64,000 bases of DNA from assembly GCA_019671135.1 (NCBI GenBank), contig JAHRHY010000014.1, positions 1,114,001 to 1,178,000 on the forward strand, given 5' to 3'. Every line of letters starts with the position of its first letter. Position 1 is the stretch's first letter. Shown here piece by piece: positions 33,528 through 43,223 of this stretch. The stretch is from Linnemannia hyalina. Its lineage: Eukaryota > Mortierellomycota > Mortierellomycetes > Mortierellales > Mortierellaceae. The notes beneath the pieces were generated by a model. It was not told the origin of the DNA. It ran no database searches and saw only the letters and a list, made by a program, of their open reading frames with translations. Position numbers and translations under genes: made by a program.

Positions 33528-35957
33528 TCAATAGGAACGCATGGGTGGATAATAGTAGTCCCAGGTGCTCTGCCGCATGCTGTTGACTGACTCGGGCAGC
33601 TCGATCCAAGGCCGCGCCTTCTTCAACCACTCTACAGCCTTAATCGACTCATCCTTGACATTCAGCCCGATAATCCTGTTCAGCCTGGGCCAATTGGCCA
33701 CCATCCACTGCACTTCCTCCAGACCGATCCGATGCGCCATCTGCTCGACATTCAACTCGCGCAGTTCCTTGAGATTAGACATCAGATCCAGTCCTGACGC
33801 GAGTGACAGAGGAAGGCAGGAGTATTGGAAGTCGGGGTTGAGGAACATGAGTGGATACATCAACGGGTTGCCGTACTTGTCTGTATCCGTGTTAGAGTCA
33901 TACCCATCGTCGTACTCATCATCATCATCTTCCTCTTCACCTTCCTCGTCTTCCTCATCGCCATCGCCATCATCGCCTTCCTCACCCTCGTCTTCGTCTT
34001 CTTCTTCGTCCTCACCCATCGGAACATCTTCCTCCTCATCGTCATCATCATCGTCATTTGGATCCTTCTTGGGCAGCTCAAGCTCCTCTCGACGCTCGGG
34101 AAGGGTGACTCGATAGTTCTCCAGGTTCTTAAAGTCGCGTGTCTCATACCCCAGCCACAACACCCGCAGCTGTTTCAACCTACCCAACTGTCGACAGATC
34201 TCTCTCTGAATCCCCAAAGCCTGCGCCTCGACATCTCCTGCAAGCCCCTCTGTCCCATTCCTGGCGGGCATCAAACGCGCTCTGTAATGAGTCCTTTCGC
34301 AATCCGGCCGGGGGATGTTGGTGATGGCCGCCTTCAACGTCCGTAATCCTGTACAAGCCCATCCAGTCGCCGCTTGTCCTGTATTTCCGTTGCTAATCGT
34401 CGGAGCCCTCTCCATAAGGTGCCTCACGTCGATAAAGTTGTAGCTATATTCATAGTCATCGGAACCTCCCTTGCGATTCTTGATTGTCGTTAGGGTCTCC
34501 AGCCCCGGCGATGATGTAAGGAGGGTGGCTAGAACTTGGCTCGGGCACGAGTGGCACTTGAGAACGTCCAGGGACTTGAGGGTTGGGAATTGCGCTGCCA
34601 ATGCTGCCGACGACAGAGGACCCAAGGTGGTATAGCTGTTCAGCTTGATCACTCTCCATCCACACTGCTCATCCTCCTTCCCCTGATCCTGCGAGTCCTG
34701 TTCGTCACCTCGAAGTCTCGCCACATCCGTCGAGTTGGTGTTGTTGGTGTCGACGACTTCCTTGACCAGTCGTGTGCGATCCAAGAGCCGCGCCAAGGTT
34801 CTATCCGCGAGTGTGTCTTTCACTGAAAGAGTGGTCAGCATCTTTGCCTCCGCCAAGTAACTGACGATGTGACTCACAATCGCGTCTTGATGCTTGGTAT
34901 TGTGAATACCTAGTGATAGTTCCCTCAGACGAACACATCGACGCAAGAGTGAGCCCAAACTCTGAAGGAAAGTCTTGTGTTGTGGGTTGTCCTCTGACAA
35001 CGTAAACAACTCTAGAGAGAGCCTTTGGACGGCGAGTGGGTGGGTTGGAGGATGATCTTCAATGTTTGTGGGGTTGGTGCATTTGGTGGGAGAAGTAGTG
35101 TCGACGACCGGGTGTGAGGATGGTGCCAAAGTGGAAGGGGTCGTTTGATCCGTGACATCCTCCAATCTTCCTGACAGAGTTAATGTTTCGACCGTCTCGG
35201 GCACTTGAAATAGGAACCTGGCAAGCGGCTCGCCCTTGCATCGAAAGAGTTGCCCATGATATGTATGATAGTAACGGAGGGCGAGGTCCTTGAGATTGGG
35301 GGTCAATTGGGTCAAGGACGAAAGCGGCGCGCAGGAGAAAGAGGAGGAGGAAGAAGGACCGATGAGCAACCTGTCACGTTTTAGGAGCCATTCCAGCTCA
35401 AAGTTGAAGCCTCCGAATTCAAGGGAGAGGATGTGCGGGTTATTCTTGAGCCACCACAAGACAAGAGGCGGATCATCAAGAGAGACGTCCAGAGAGAATG
35501 TGAATATAGGTGTTGGGGATGTTGAAAGGTTCAAGAGGAGGTCAGAGTTGTTGGTTGTCTTCTCTTTCTTTGTCCGCCGTATCGACAGTTCGAACTTGCG
35601 GAGGTTCTGAACGCAATTGCAAGGAATATGGGTAGGAGTTCTGGCGGTATATTTGTCGTCCAATGGAGCCTTTGATGGGGAAATAGGAGGGGGAAGTTCC
35701 TGTAGGAAGGGCTTGAGGTGCCAGTAGGATCCGAGATGGAGGGAGTTGATATGTCGGCCATGACGGAGGACGGCTGCGGAAAATTCTGGGGTGTCGATTG
35801 CCCGCAGCTGTCTGGGTTCCTGGGCGTAAAAGTTGCGCCAGAGGAAAGGAATAAATATTTCGGACCAGGTTTTTGAGACGCGGAGACAATGGAGGAGGGC
35901 ACGTTTTGTGAGGTATTCTGCGATGATGTGAGTGATCTCTGGCGGACAGGTCTCCAT
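33528..35957 (-). CDS. F-box/LRR-like protein 1 with long acidic insert
   Basis: Single-exon 809-aa protein. The N-terminus has an F-box pattern (CPPEITHIIAEYLTKRALLHCLRVSKTW), so it is probably a substrate receptor of an SCF ubiquitin ligase through Skp1. Irregular leucine-rich repeats fill the middle (LRELSLGIH, LKSLDVLK, LRTLKAAI). A nearly uninterrupted Asp/Glu stretch of ~65 residues (about 33900-34070) sits before the last repeats. The C-terminus (QMAHRIGLEEVQWMVANWPRL) matches the divergent neighbour at 36.3 kb. An ATG 12 codons upstream (35993) is an alternative start; the shorter one places the F-box right at the N-terminus. Substrate unknown. Confidence 0.84.
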   Translation of the reverse strand: METCPPEITHIIAEYLTKRALLHCLRVSKTWSEIFIPFLWRNFYAQEPRQLRAIDTPEFSAAVLRHGRHINSLHLGSYWHLKPFLQELPPPISPSKAPLDDKYTARTPTHIPCNCVQNLRKFELSIRRTKKEKTTNNSDLLLNLSTSPTPIFTFSLDVSLDDPPLVLWWLKNNPHILSLEFGGFNFELEWLLKRDRLLIGPSSSSSFSCAPLSSLTQLTPNLKDLALRYYHTYHGQLFRCKGEPLARFLFQVPETVETLTLSGRLEDVTDQTTPSTLAPSSHPVVDTTSPTKCTNPTNIEDHPPTHPLAVQRLSLELFTLSEDNPQHKTFLQSLGSLLRRCVRLRELSLGIHNTKHQDAIVSHIVSYLAEAKMLTTLSVKDTLADRTLARLLDRTRLVKEVVDTNNTNSTDVARLRGDEQDSQDQGKEDEQCGWRVIKLNSYTTLGPLSSAALAAQFPTLKSLDVLKCHSCPSQVLATLLTSSPGLETLTTIKNRKGGSDDYEYSYNFIDVRHLMERAPTISNGNTGQAATGWACTGLRTLKAAITNIPRPDCERTHYRARLMPARNGTEGLAGDVEAQALGIQREICRQLGRLKQLRVLWLGYETRDFKNLENYRVTLPERREELELPKKDPNDDDDDDEEEDVPMGEDEEEDEDEGEEGDDGDGDEEDEEGEEEDDDDEYDDGYDSNTDTDKYGNPLMYPLMFLNPDFQYSCLPLSLASGLDLMSNLKELRELNVEQMAHRIGLEEVQWMVANWPRLNRIIGLNVKDESIKAVEWLKKARPWIELPESVNSMRQSTWDYYYPPMRSY

Positions 35958-36315
35958 GATGAGAAGTTCAGGATGGGAAGAGAGAAGAGGCAAGAGATGA
36001 GGAACAGAACAGGAACAAGAGGAAGGAGAATGGTGTTGGTGGCAAATTTATCATTGCCCAATCAAAGTTGAATGTGACCACATCAAGCGCCACTGCGGTA
36101 CCGTACTGAGCGGCTTGTCTGACTCTTTTGCTTCTAATTGCCTTCTTGCGACCTCTTTACCAGATCACTCCTTGCCTCTCTTCTCCTTACATTGGAATTC
36201 ACTCTTCTTTTCTCCTTCATTCACACTCCCTGTCGCCATAATTCTTCCTTTGCCACTCTCTCTTCTTCTCTTTTCACATCTCACTGTCTGCATTCAACAT
36301 CTCCAAGCAAAGCTT
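35958..36315. promoter_or_regulatory. Shared promoter of the divergent F-box pair
   Basis: About 358 nt separate the two F-box start codons. The plus-strand half is strongly CT-rich (36120-36300), typical of fungal leaders, and could be read through from an in-frame ATG at 36115. Co-regulation of the two genes is possible but only inferred. Confidence 0.5.
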
Positions 36316-37911
36316 ATGTCAACGACGAATCCACATCATCAACAACAGCCGCCAACACAAGACAGGACGAAAACAAATCCACTCCTACTCCCAGAGATCC
36401 TTTGGCAGATCGGACCACACCTCGACCAGCAACACATTGCCCATTGCGTCATCGTCTGCAAGACATGGAACACAACTCTCACCCCTTTCCTCTTCCAGCG
36501 AGTAGCCCTCCCCAAGCGGAAGCTTCTCCCTAGTGGCAAGTTCGGTACACGGCCCATGATCACAGCCATCCAGAGGAATGGTGTCCATATCCGTCACCTC
36601 GTCTGTTCACCCGACAGCAATACCATCCTGCGCCAAATCACGCCTCAATGCTCGGCAGTCGAGACTCTCGTCTTGGGCAAGATCACCCCCGAGGTCCTGC
36701 CTATCCTCCGGCTCTGCCGTAACACTCTCACACGCCTCGAAATGACCCCAAACCCTCACTCCAATTCAACAGCCACGCTCACCCAGACCTATCAGCGATC
36801 ACTCTCCGTCCTCGGATACAGTCAGGTCCTCCCGCGATCCGAAACTACCGCTCTTCTTAGTGCTATCCTCGACCTGCCACATCTTGATCATCTGGTCCTT
36901 GACTACCTCGGACTCCGGGATCCGGCACAAGTTTTGTCGTTTTTTGATTATTGCAAGAGACTATCGACCCTCGAGCTTCACAACAATGCTGTTCTCGTAC
37001 AGGCACCGCACGATATAGAGCTCGGCTGTCTGCGGTCACTCTCATTGATCGACAGCTCCATGCCGCTGGCGGATCAAATGTTGCTTTTCCTACAGTGTCC
37101 AAATGTGGATCATGTCATCTGGAGGAAAGATGAGGCGGCGATCCCGATCCAAGCTTTGAGTCGAACCTGGAGCAGCGGACTACGACCTTTGAAACTTTTG
37201 GATGTCGCTAATGTGAAAGTACCGGACGAGGGTCTGGCAGAGGCGTTGGCTCATTTCCCACGACTTGAGCAATTCATTGCACGAGACACGCTCTTTGGTT
37301 CTCTTTCGAAACAGGCTATTGTTGACGCCATGCGATCTACACTGGAGGTATTGGATCTGGTTGACAGCCCAGCAGCTACATCGGAGGTTGTGACAGAGAT
37401 CATGTCGCTGTGCTGGTCCCTCAAGAGCATCAGCGCCGACAGCTTGCGAGTTCTGGATGTTTTGGAGAACAAGTGGGTCTGTGGCGATTTGGAAGAACTG
37501 CGGGTCGTTTTTATTGGACCTTCTGTGATGTCCAAGGCTGCGACCCAGTTGGCGATCTACAACCGGCTCGCAACCCTGAAACGACTGAGACTGTTGAGTT
37601 TGGGCAGGCATGGGTCTACATCGAGATGGTCTGTCCGGTCGATCTTGGACTTGAGTCTCAACCATGGACTCGGTTTGTTGGCACCGTTAACAGAGCTGCG
37701 AGAATTTGATTTCTGTCAGATGTATCACAGCATTGGGATGGATGAGGTCAAGTTTATGCTCAAGAGTTGGCCAAGACTGGAAGTGATGCATGGGATCCTG
37801 AGCACGGACAGGGACCGCACAGCTTTCATGGAGAGCTATATTCAGCATGTTCGACCTAGTGTTAGTGTCAAGCATAACTTGAAGTACCAACGCGCTTCAG
37901 GGCGCGATTGA
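36316..37911 (+). CDS. F-box/LRR-like protein 2
   Basis: Single-exon 531-aa protein with an F-box (PLLLPEILWQIGPHLDQQHIAHC, then VCKTW) and irregular leucine-rich repeats (LRSLSLIDSS, LKLLDVANV, LEVLDLVDS, LKSISADSLRVLDVL). It is a likely SCF substrate receptor. The last repeat, QMYHSIGMDEVKFMLKSWPRL, lines up with the end of the divergent gene at 33.5-36.0 kb, so the two are paralogues; this one lacks the acidic insert. The frame is open back to an ATG at 36115, but that extension is a Ser/Leu/Pro-rich translation of the CT-rich leader, so 36316 is preferred. Confidence 0.84.
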   Translation: MSTTNPHHQQQPPTQDRTKTNPLLLPEILWQIGPHLDQQHIAHCVIVCKTWNTTLTPFLFQRVALPKRKLLPSGKFGTRPMITAIQRNGVHIRHLVCSPDSNTILRQITPQCSAVETLVLGKITPEVLPILRLCRNTLTRLEMTPNPHSNSTATLTQTYQRSLSVLGYSQVLPRSETTALLSAILDLPHLDHLVLDYLGLRDPAQVLSFFDYCKRLSTLELHNNAVLVQAPHDIELGCLRSLSLIDSSMPLADQMLLFLQCPNVDHVIWRKDEAAIPIQALSRTWSSGLRPLKLLDVANVKVPDEGLAEALAHFPRLEQFIARDTLFGSLSKQAIVDAMRSTLEVLDLVDSPAATSEVVTEIMSLCWSLKSISADSLRVLDVLENKWVCGDLEELRVVFIGPSVMSKAATQLAIYNRLATLKRLRLLSLGRHGSTSRWSVRSILDLSLNHGLGLLAPLTELREFDFCQMYHSIGMDEVKFMLKSWPRLEVMHGILSTDRDRTAFMESYIQHVRPSVSVKHNLKYQRASGRD

Positions 37912-38114
37912 TTTGCATTAAATAAATAATTGGGCGTTAGTCACCGATGTGCCTGAAGTATCACCCTTAACTGTTTGTTACGATTCAGCAGTCACTGTTG
38001 CTGTTTTATTTCTTTTTTTCTTTTTTTTTTCCAAAGTGGAGCATACGCTAGGGTGCAAAAGGTCACTCCATTTCCACACCTCTCTACTCATCAACACTCA
38101 AACAAGTCCCCGCC

Positions 38115-40533
38115 ATGTTCGCCGTGCCAGGATTCAGTGTCGGCAACCTTGTCGTCGAGGGCTCAAAGGAGCAGCTCAAGAAGCGCAAAGCAGACACCAA
38201 CACCTCAACTACCACCACCACTGGCGCCATTACAACAAGCACTACTACCACAACCACGTCTTCAACCTCCTCTTCAGCAACAGCAGTCCTCCCAATCGCA
38301 ACCTCAACCTCCAACGCCCCCTTCTCCAAAAAATTCAAGAAGGAATCCACTTTTGAAAAGCGCCCTCCTTCAGAACCACAGCCCGGCTGGGGTTGGATCC
38401 CAGAACCCGTCCCCCTCAAGGAGCGCGCCACCTGGAACCAGTCCACAAAGGCCTTGCGTAAGGCCAAGGCTGAGGAGGAGAAGGTTAGGAAGGCCAAGGA
38501 GGTTGAGGATAAGAAGCAGTTGGTTAGTTCGATTTCGGGACCTTCGAGTGCAGTCGAGTTGCTGTTGAAGGGGTCGGTTGATCTGACGGATATTGCGGCT
38601 ATGGGTGGGAAGAAGAACAAGAGAAAGGAGAACAACGAGGATGTGGAGATGGAGGATGCATCGGGAGCTGAGCCCAAGAAGAGGAACAAGCGGTTGGAGA
38701 GAAAGATCAAGAGGGCGGCTTATATTGCTGCCTTGGAGGCCAACAACAAGTCTGACGACACCCTTGAGGCTACACCAACCGCTACTGTGCAGGAGACCAA
38801 CAACGACATCCAGGAGGTTTCAGGAGAGACTGAGGACGGCAAAGAGAACGACGGCGGCGAGGGTGAATCCGCGGACGGCAAGAAGTCGAAGGCCAAGAAG
38901 ACCAAGATCCTCCAGGCACCTGCACCAAAGCACCCCGAGCTCGCCAAATTGACCAACAAGGAGAAGAGACTTTTGAAGCAGTTGCAGAAGAAGCAGCAGG
39001 CCGAAGGAATCGACCCTACCGCCGTCGTCGTCCCCAAGCAGCAACCATTGAACCCATCCAGCAAGCGGATCAGTGGACAGAGTGCATCGGATCTGACGAC
39101 TCTGGATGCTTTCCAGGCTGCAACCGCTGCTGCCGAGGAGAAGATCATGTCGGGATTGTTGCCCAAGAGCAAGAAGGACAAGAAGGCTGAGAAGAAGGCC
39201 GCTGCCGCTGCTGCTGCTGCTGTTGAGGAGGCCAAGTCTGTCGAGTCAGAGAAGCCCGCCAAGGGGAAGAAGGACAACAATAAGGCTGACAACGCTGCCT
39301 CCAAGAAGCAGCAGCTGCTCGCCAAGGAGAGGGAGAAGTTGCTTGAGGTAACTTGAATTTGCTTTGACATTCTTATGTATGTGTCTTTTTTCGCGTCGCG
39401 TATGTGGCCCAGTTGTGCTAACAAATCTTTCTATTTGTATTCACTTACAATTAGGCCCTCGCGCGTACAAATAGTGCATTGGAGGAGTTGCAGGAGTCGC
39501 TTGGAGATGAGGGCGAGGGTGCTACACCCTTAGCCAAGAAGGACGTCAAGTCTGCAGTTCAGGACAAGAAGAAGAACAAGAAGGAAGAGGCGGCACCCAC
39601 CACCACCAAGAAGGAGAAGAAGGCAGCAGCTGCAACACCCGCACCAGCACCAGCAGCACCAGCAGCAAAGCAGCCCAAGTTGACAAAGTTGCAGGAGCAG
39701 ATGAAGAAAACTCTGGCAGGAGGGAAGTTCCGGTTCCTGAACGAGCAGCTCTACACCACCACGGGAGAGGAGGCTTTCGGCCTCTTCCAGTCCAAGCCCG
39801 AGCTCTTTGATGAATACCATGAGGGTTTCCGGTCGCAGGTCGAGGCATGGCCCCAGAACCCTGTCGACATCTTTATCTCGCAACTCAAGCCCATGCCCAA
39901 GGACACTGTCATTGCTGATCTCGGATGTGGAGATGCCCAGATTGCGGCCGAGTTGCCCAAGCATAACGTGCTCTCGTTTGATTTGGTCGCCAAGAACGAC
40001 CGGGTAACAGCCTGTGATATTGCACATTTGCCTCTGGAGGATGCCTCGGTTGATGTGGCTATTTTCTGTCTGTCGTTGATGGGAACTGACTTTTTGAAGT
40101 TCTTGAAGGAGGCCTACCGCGTCCTCAAGCCCAAGTAAGTTTTCTTTTTTTGTATGACGTTGTATTGTCAGGACAATGGACATGATTCAGACCAGTATAT
40201 TAATTTACGCTTCCCCTCCCTGCCTGCCATGAACTAAATAGCGGAAAGCTCAAGATTTCAGAGGTGATCAGTCGATTCACGGATGTGGACGCCTTCGTCG
40301 CAGCATTGAAGGCGCTCGGATTCGAACTCAAGGACTCGGACTCATCCAACAAGATGTTTATCATGTTTGACTTTGTCAAGCCCGTCCCCGGCGCTTTCAG
40401 TGCAGGAAAGAAGGCAAAGAAGGGAAGCAAGAAGTCGAAGGTCCAGGAGGAGGTTGTGGATCCTTCGAATGTCGATCTTGAGGAGCTGGATGGGCCTAGC
40501 TTATTGAAGCCCTGTATCTACAAGAAGAGGTAG
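38115..40533 (+). CDS. RRP8: Ribosomal RNA-processing protein 8, 25S rRNA m1A methyltransferase
   Basis: Rrp8 is a nucleolar S-adenosylmethionine-dependent enzyme; in yeast it makes m1A645 in 25S rRNA. Three exons (38115-39347, 39455-40134, 40242-40533) give 734 aa. The catalytic C-terminal third has GGKFRFLNEQLYT, the Rossmann motif I VIADLGCGDAQIA, motif IV SLMGTDFLKFLKEAYRVLKP, and a GKLKISEVISRF strand. The N-terminal ~480 residues are Lys/Glu/Ala-rich with basic patches suitable for nucleolar targeting, and longer than in yeast Rrp8 (392 aa in total). Intron 2 falls within the conserved KPNGKLKI segment, which supports the splice call. Confidence 0.93.
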
Positions 40534-41061
40534 ACGGGTTTGCTTTTTTCATTTCTTTTTGTGTCGCCCCAGTCCCTGGTTTCTTCGTCCCTTGTTGAAG
40601 GGAACGGAACACCATTTTGCATCTTTTTTTTTTTGCATTTCATTCTTTTTCTCTAGTCATATAAAAAAGGCATATTAGCATTGTTCATAAAATAATATTT
40701 GTGCAACGTCAAGGAGTATCTATTTGCTGCACCGCGATCTAGTGATTTGGAAGGCGTCTATCTGTCTAGGATTCGCTTGGGGAGGGATTTAGTCCGCCGT
40801 GAACTTTTGGAGGACCTTCCGTCCCGACCGCAGCTATCCGCAGAGTTTGGCGATGACAATGTCGAGAACGAGGACCTCGTGGATAATGTAGCGATAATCC
40901 CAAAGCGACCGATCGAGCAGGCAGCGGCAACTATTCCCGATCGGCTAGAGCTACTTCGCCATCCAACTTTGGACTCTTGTTGTTACTGTTGTAGTTGCTG
41001 GTGGTGGGGATATTGTAGTGAGGATCCTTGTTGCGCATCCCACTGCCAGCGGCCCGCCGGA
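40534..41061. other. Convergent 3' flanks of RRP8 and the unknown gene at 41.1 kb
   Basis: About 530 nt between converging stop codons. T-rich tracts follow RRP8. An ORF on the plus strand (40699-41139) runs into the antisense of the next gene and looks fortuitous. No RNA gene seen. Confidence 0.5.
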
Positions 41062-43059
41062 TTAGATCTCGAACGGGTTAGGAACTTGAATAAAGGGCGA
41101 ATGAACCATTCTATCACTTTCTTTAGAGCCGGATATTGAGTGTTTGTACGGATGATGTTGAATTAGTGGCAGTCCGTCTTTGGGTCCCAGATTAGCAGTG
41201 GGGACCTGACGTTGACGATGATCCACTGCTTGCGACGCGACCGGTAGGAATGTCCGTTCTTGTACCTCGGCGCCTATATCTGGATCGTCATCAACTACAT
41301 CGTTCCTTTCACCACCACCGGTTCTCTTCTCTTCCTCCTCGTCCAGGCGGAGCATCTGAACAAGCCGATTCGACCGGGCCATGTACGCCTTTTGGGAATC
41401 CAACTCTACAGACGCGAGGGCGACGTGGTGACGGATCCTGTCCATCGCTTCTGAGACCGCGACCATTCCGGCAGGTGTAGTGTCTGTGGGCGAGAACGAA
41501 TTGAGGCAGGAGAGACCGATTCCGAGACTCTTTATGGGAGGAGAGGAGGCGAAGGAGTAGGAGGGTATGGATACCTTATCTCCTGCCTCTGTGCTGGTGG
41601 AGGCGGGGTATCCTTGGTAATGTTTGTGGTTACCGTCTTTGGAGAGTATGTTATTGTCTCTGGGAGGATAGATTGTTGAAGGGATTGTGGACTCTGTTGT
41701 GGAAGATGGGGGATCGGGAAGGATGGGAGAGGAGGCGCCTAGGGGGTCTGTGAGTTCCATTGATGCAGTTGTTGGAGTCATTGTTGTGAATATGCGTGGT
41801 ATGGCGATCAGCACTCCGTTGTCGAAGATGGTTCGGTCTTGGTCTTGGTCTTGACCCTCGGATTCATGTTGTTGAACGTCCTGAGATATGTCGTCTTGAG
41901 TGTCCGGGAGGGCCTGAAAGCTGTTCCTGCTACTACTGCGCCTGCTGAAGTTGATGTTGCCGCTGGAGCTGGAGTTGGTGGATGCAAATGTAGTATAATG
42001 GAAGATGGTGTCCTTGTAAAGAAGGTCTGGCCGGTCCATTGCTGTAAGAGCGACTGCGTCGGCGGCAGTGCTGATGGTACTAGATCCATAGGTGTTGGGG
42101 TAGTTTTCCTGAGGCTTCTTGTTGTAGTTGTTGCTTGTGGATAGATTTCGATTGCTGTCAGAATCAAGGTAGGATAATGATGACGGCGACGATGGCATGT
42201 CGCAGGGGACCAAGTTTACCGATGAAATGGAGGAGACCGGTGATGTACTAGCAGCGGTGATAGGGGCAGGGGCAGGGGCAAGGGCAGGGAACCACCAGGG
42301 AGTCCAGATGCCATTCATAGTCATGGTTGAAGGAAATGTGTTCCCTTGTTGTTGTTGCTGGAGCTGACGGAGTGAGAGGGGGAGGGAGGGGTACTTCGCC
42401 CAGATGCTATCTGTAGCGTGCGTCGTAGGAGTCTTCTTGATCAGTCGAAACCTCCAACCTGGCGAGAGGTCCAGAAGATCTCTATCCTTATCCTCGACCA
42501 TCTGGACCAGATGGATCGCCTTCGATGTTGGTGCCGTCAACGGTTTTAAAGCGGTTTGGTGATGACAGCCGCGGCGGCTGTCGACAATATGTTCGTCCTC
42601 GTCCTTGTTCGGTAGATAGAAAGTTTCCATGCGACTCTTGGTTGGCGATCTTCTTGCGGACAGGTGGGACAGGTCGTCTGGGACCGAGGGGTTGGCGGCA
42701 AGGACAGCTGCGGTGGAGGTGGGGTAGATGAAGCATCCGTTACCCAGCGGCAGTGTAATCTCATGGTCGTTGAGTTTCCTGTAATTCATGAGTGGGATCA
42801 GCATATCCGGGGATGTGAAGGTGGAGTGGATCTTGGACATTGCAAGACAAGGAGAGGAGCAGGCGGCGGAGGAAGTAGAAGGTGTGCGGGGTGAGGAGGA
42901 GGATAGAGTATGTCGACAGAGGAGGGGTGAAGTCGTGAAGGAAGAGGCCAAGGAGGTGGAGTGGGAGTAGGCCCAGTTATGGGTAGAAGCCAGGGTTAAG
43001 GCAAGCGAAAGGATGGTGGGAGGAGTCCAAGGAGAAGCGGAGGAAGTTGCGTTCTGCAT
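41062..43059 (-). CDS. Protein of unknown function, Ser/Thr/Pro/Gln-rich
   Basis: One long open frame; no family recognised. The most structured part runs from about 42840 to 42430: FTSPDMLIPLMNYRKLNDHEITLPLGNGCFIYPTS and later VEDKDRDLLDLSPGWRFRLIKK. A second possible helix near the C-terminus is VSEAMDRIRHHVALASVELDSQKAYMARSNRLVQMLRLDEEEE. The rest is Ser/Thr/Asn/Pro low-complexity. The frame opens at 43242, but TATAAAG at 43217-43223 lies downstream of that ATG, making 43059 the first usable start (665 aa); 42840 is also possible. No signal peptide or membrane helix is obvious. It may be a regulatory or scaffold protein, but nothing shows its function. Confidence 0.6.
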   Translation of the reverse strand: MQNATSSASPWTPPTILSLALTLASTHNWAYSHSTSLASSFTTSPLLCRHTLSSSSPRTPSTSSAACSSPCLAMSKIHSTFTSPDMLIPLMNYRKLNDHEITLPLGNGCFIYPTSTAAVLAANPSVPDDLSHLSARRSPTKSRMETFYLPNKDEDEHIVDSRRGCHHQTALKPLTAPTSKAIHLVQMVEDKDRDLLDLSPGWRFRLIKKTPTTHATDSIWAKYPSLPLSLRQLQQQQQGNTFPSTMTMNGIWTPWWFPALAPAPAPITAASTSPVSSISSVNLVPCDMPSSPSSLSYLDSDSNRNLSTSNNYNKKPQENYPNTYGSSTISTAADAVALTAMDRPDLLYKDTIFHYTTFASTNSSSSGNINFSRRSSSRNSFQALPDTQDDISQDVQQHESEGQDQDQDRTIFDNGVLIAIPRIFTTMTPTTASMELTDPLGASSPILPDPPSSTTESTIPSTIYPPRDNNILSKDGNHKHYQGYPASTSTEAGDKVSIPSYSFASSPPIKSLGIGLSCLNSFSPTDTTPAGMVAVSEAMDRIRHHVALASVELDSQKAYMARSNRLVQMLRLDEEEEKRTGGGERNDVVDDDPDIGAEVQERTFLPVASQAVDHRQRQVPTANLGPKDGLPLIQHHPYKHSISGSKESDRMVHSPFIQVPNPFEI

Positions 43060-43216
43060 CTGTCTTTTAAACACCTTTTCGAAGATGGGGAAGGCGGGGG
43101 GTTCTTTGTGGTGGGAGGGTTGGGGGGGGGGTTGGATCTTTGAAAGGAGTGTGGATGAAAGAGAGATATGTAATGGAGCAAGGAACCAGGGAGAAGAAGA
43201 GTGTTCTTCCCTGTCG

Positions 43217-43223
43217 TCTTTAT
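43217..43223 (-). promoter_or_regulatory. TATA box of the unknown gene at 41.1-43.1 kb
   Basis: TATAAAG on the minus strand, about 160 nt before the ATG at 43059. It decides against the longer ORF start at 43242. Confidence 0.6.

Noticed and set aside
36115..36315. In-frame upstream extension of F-box protein 2
   Set aside because: Composition is leader-like, and the F-box follows closely after the ATG at 36316.
38084..40183. Three long minus-strand ORFs (about 200-234 codons)
   Set aside because: All are antisense to RRP8, whose methyltransferase motifs are unambiguous.
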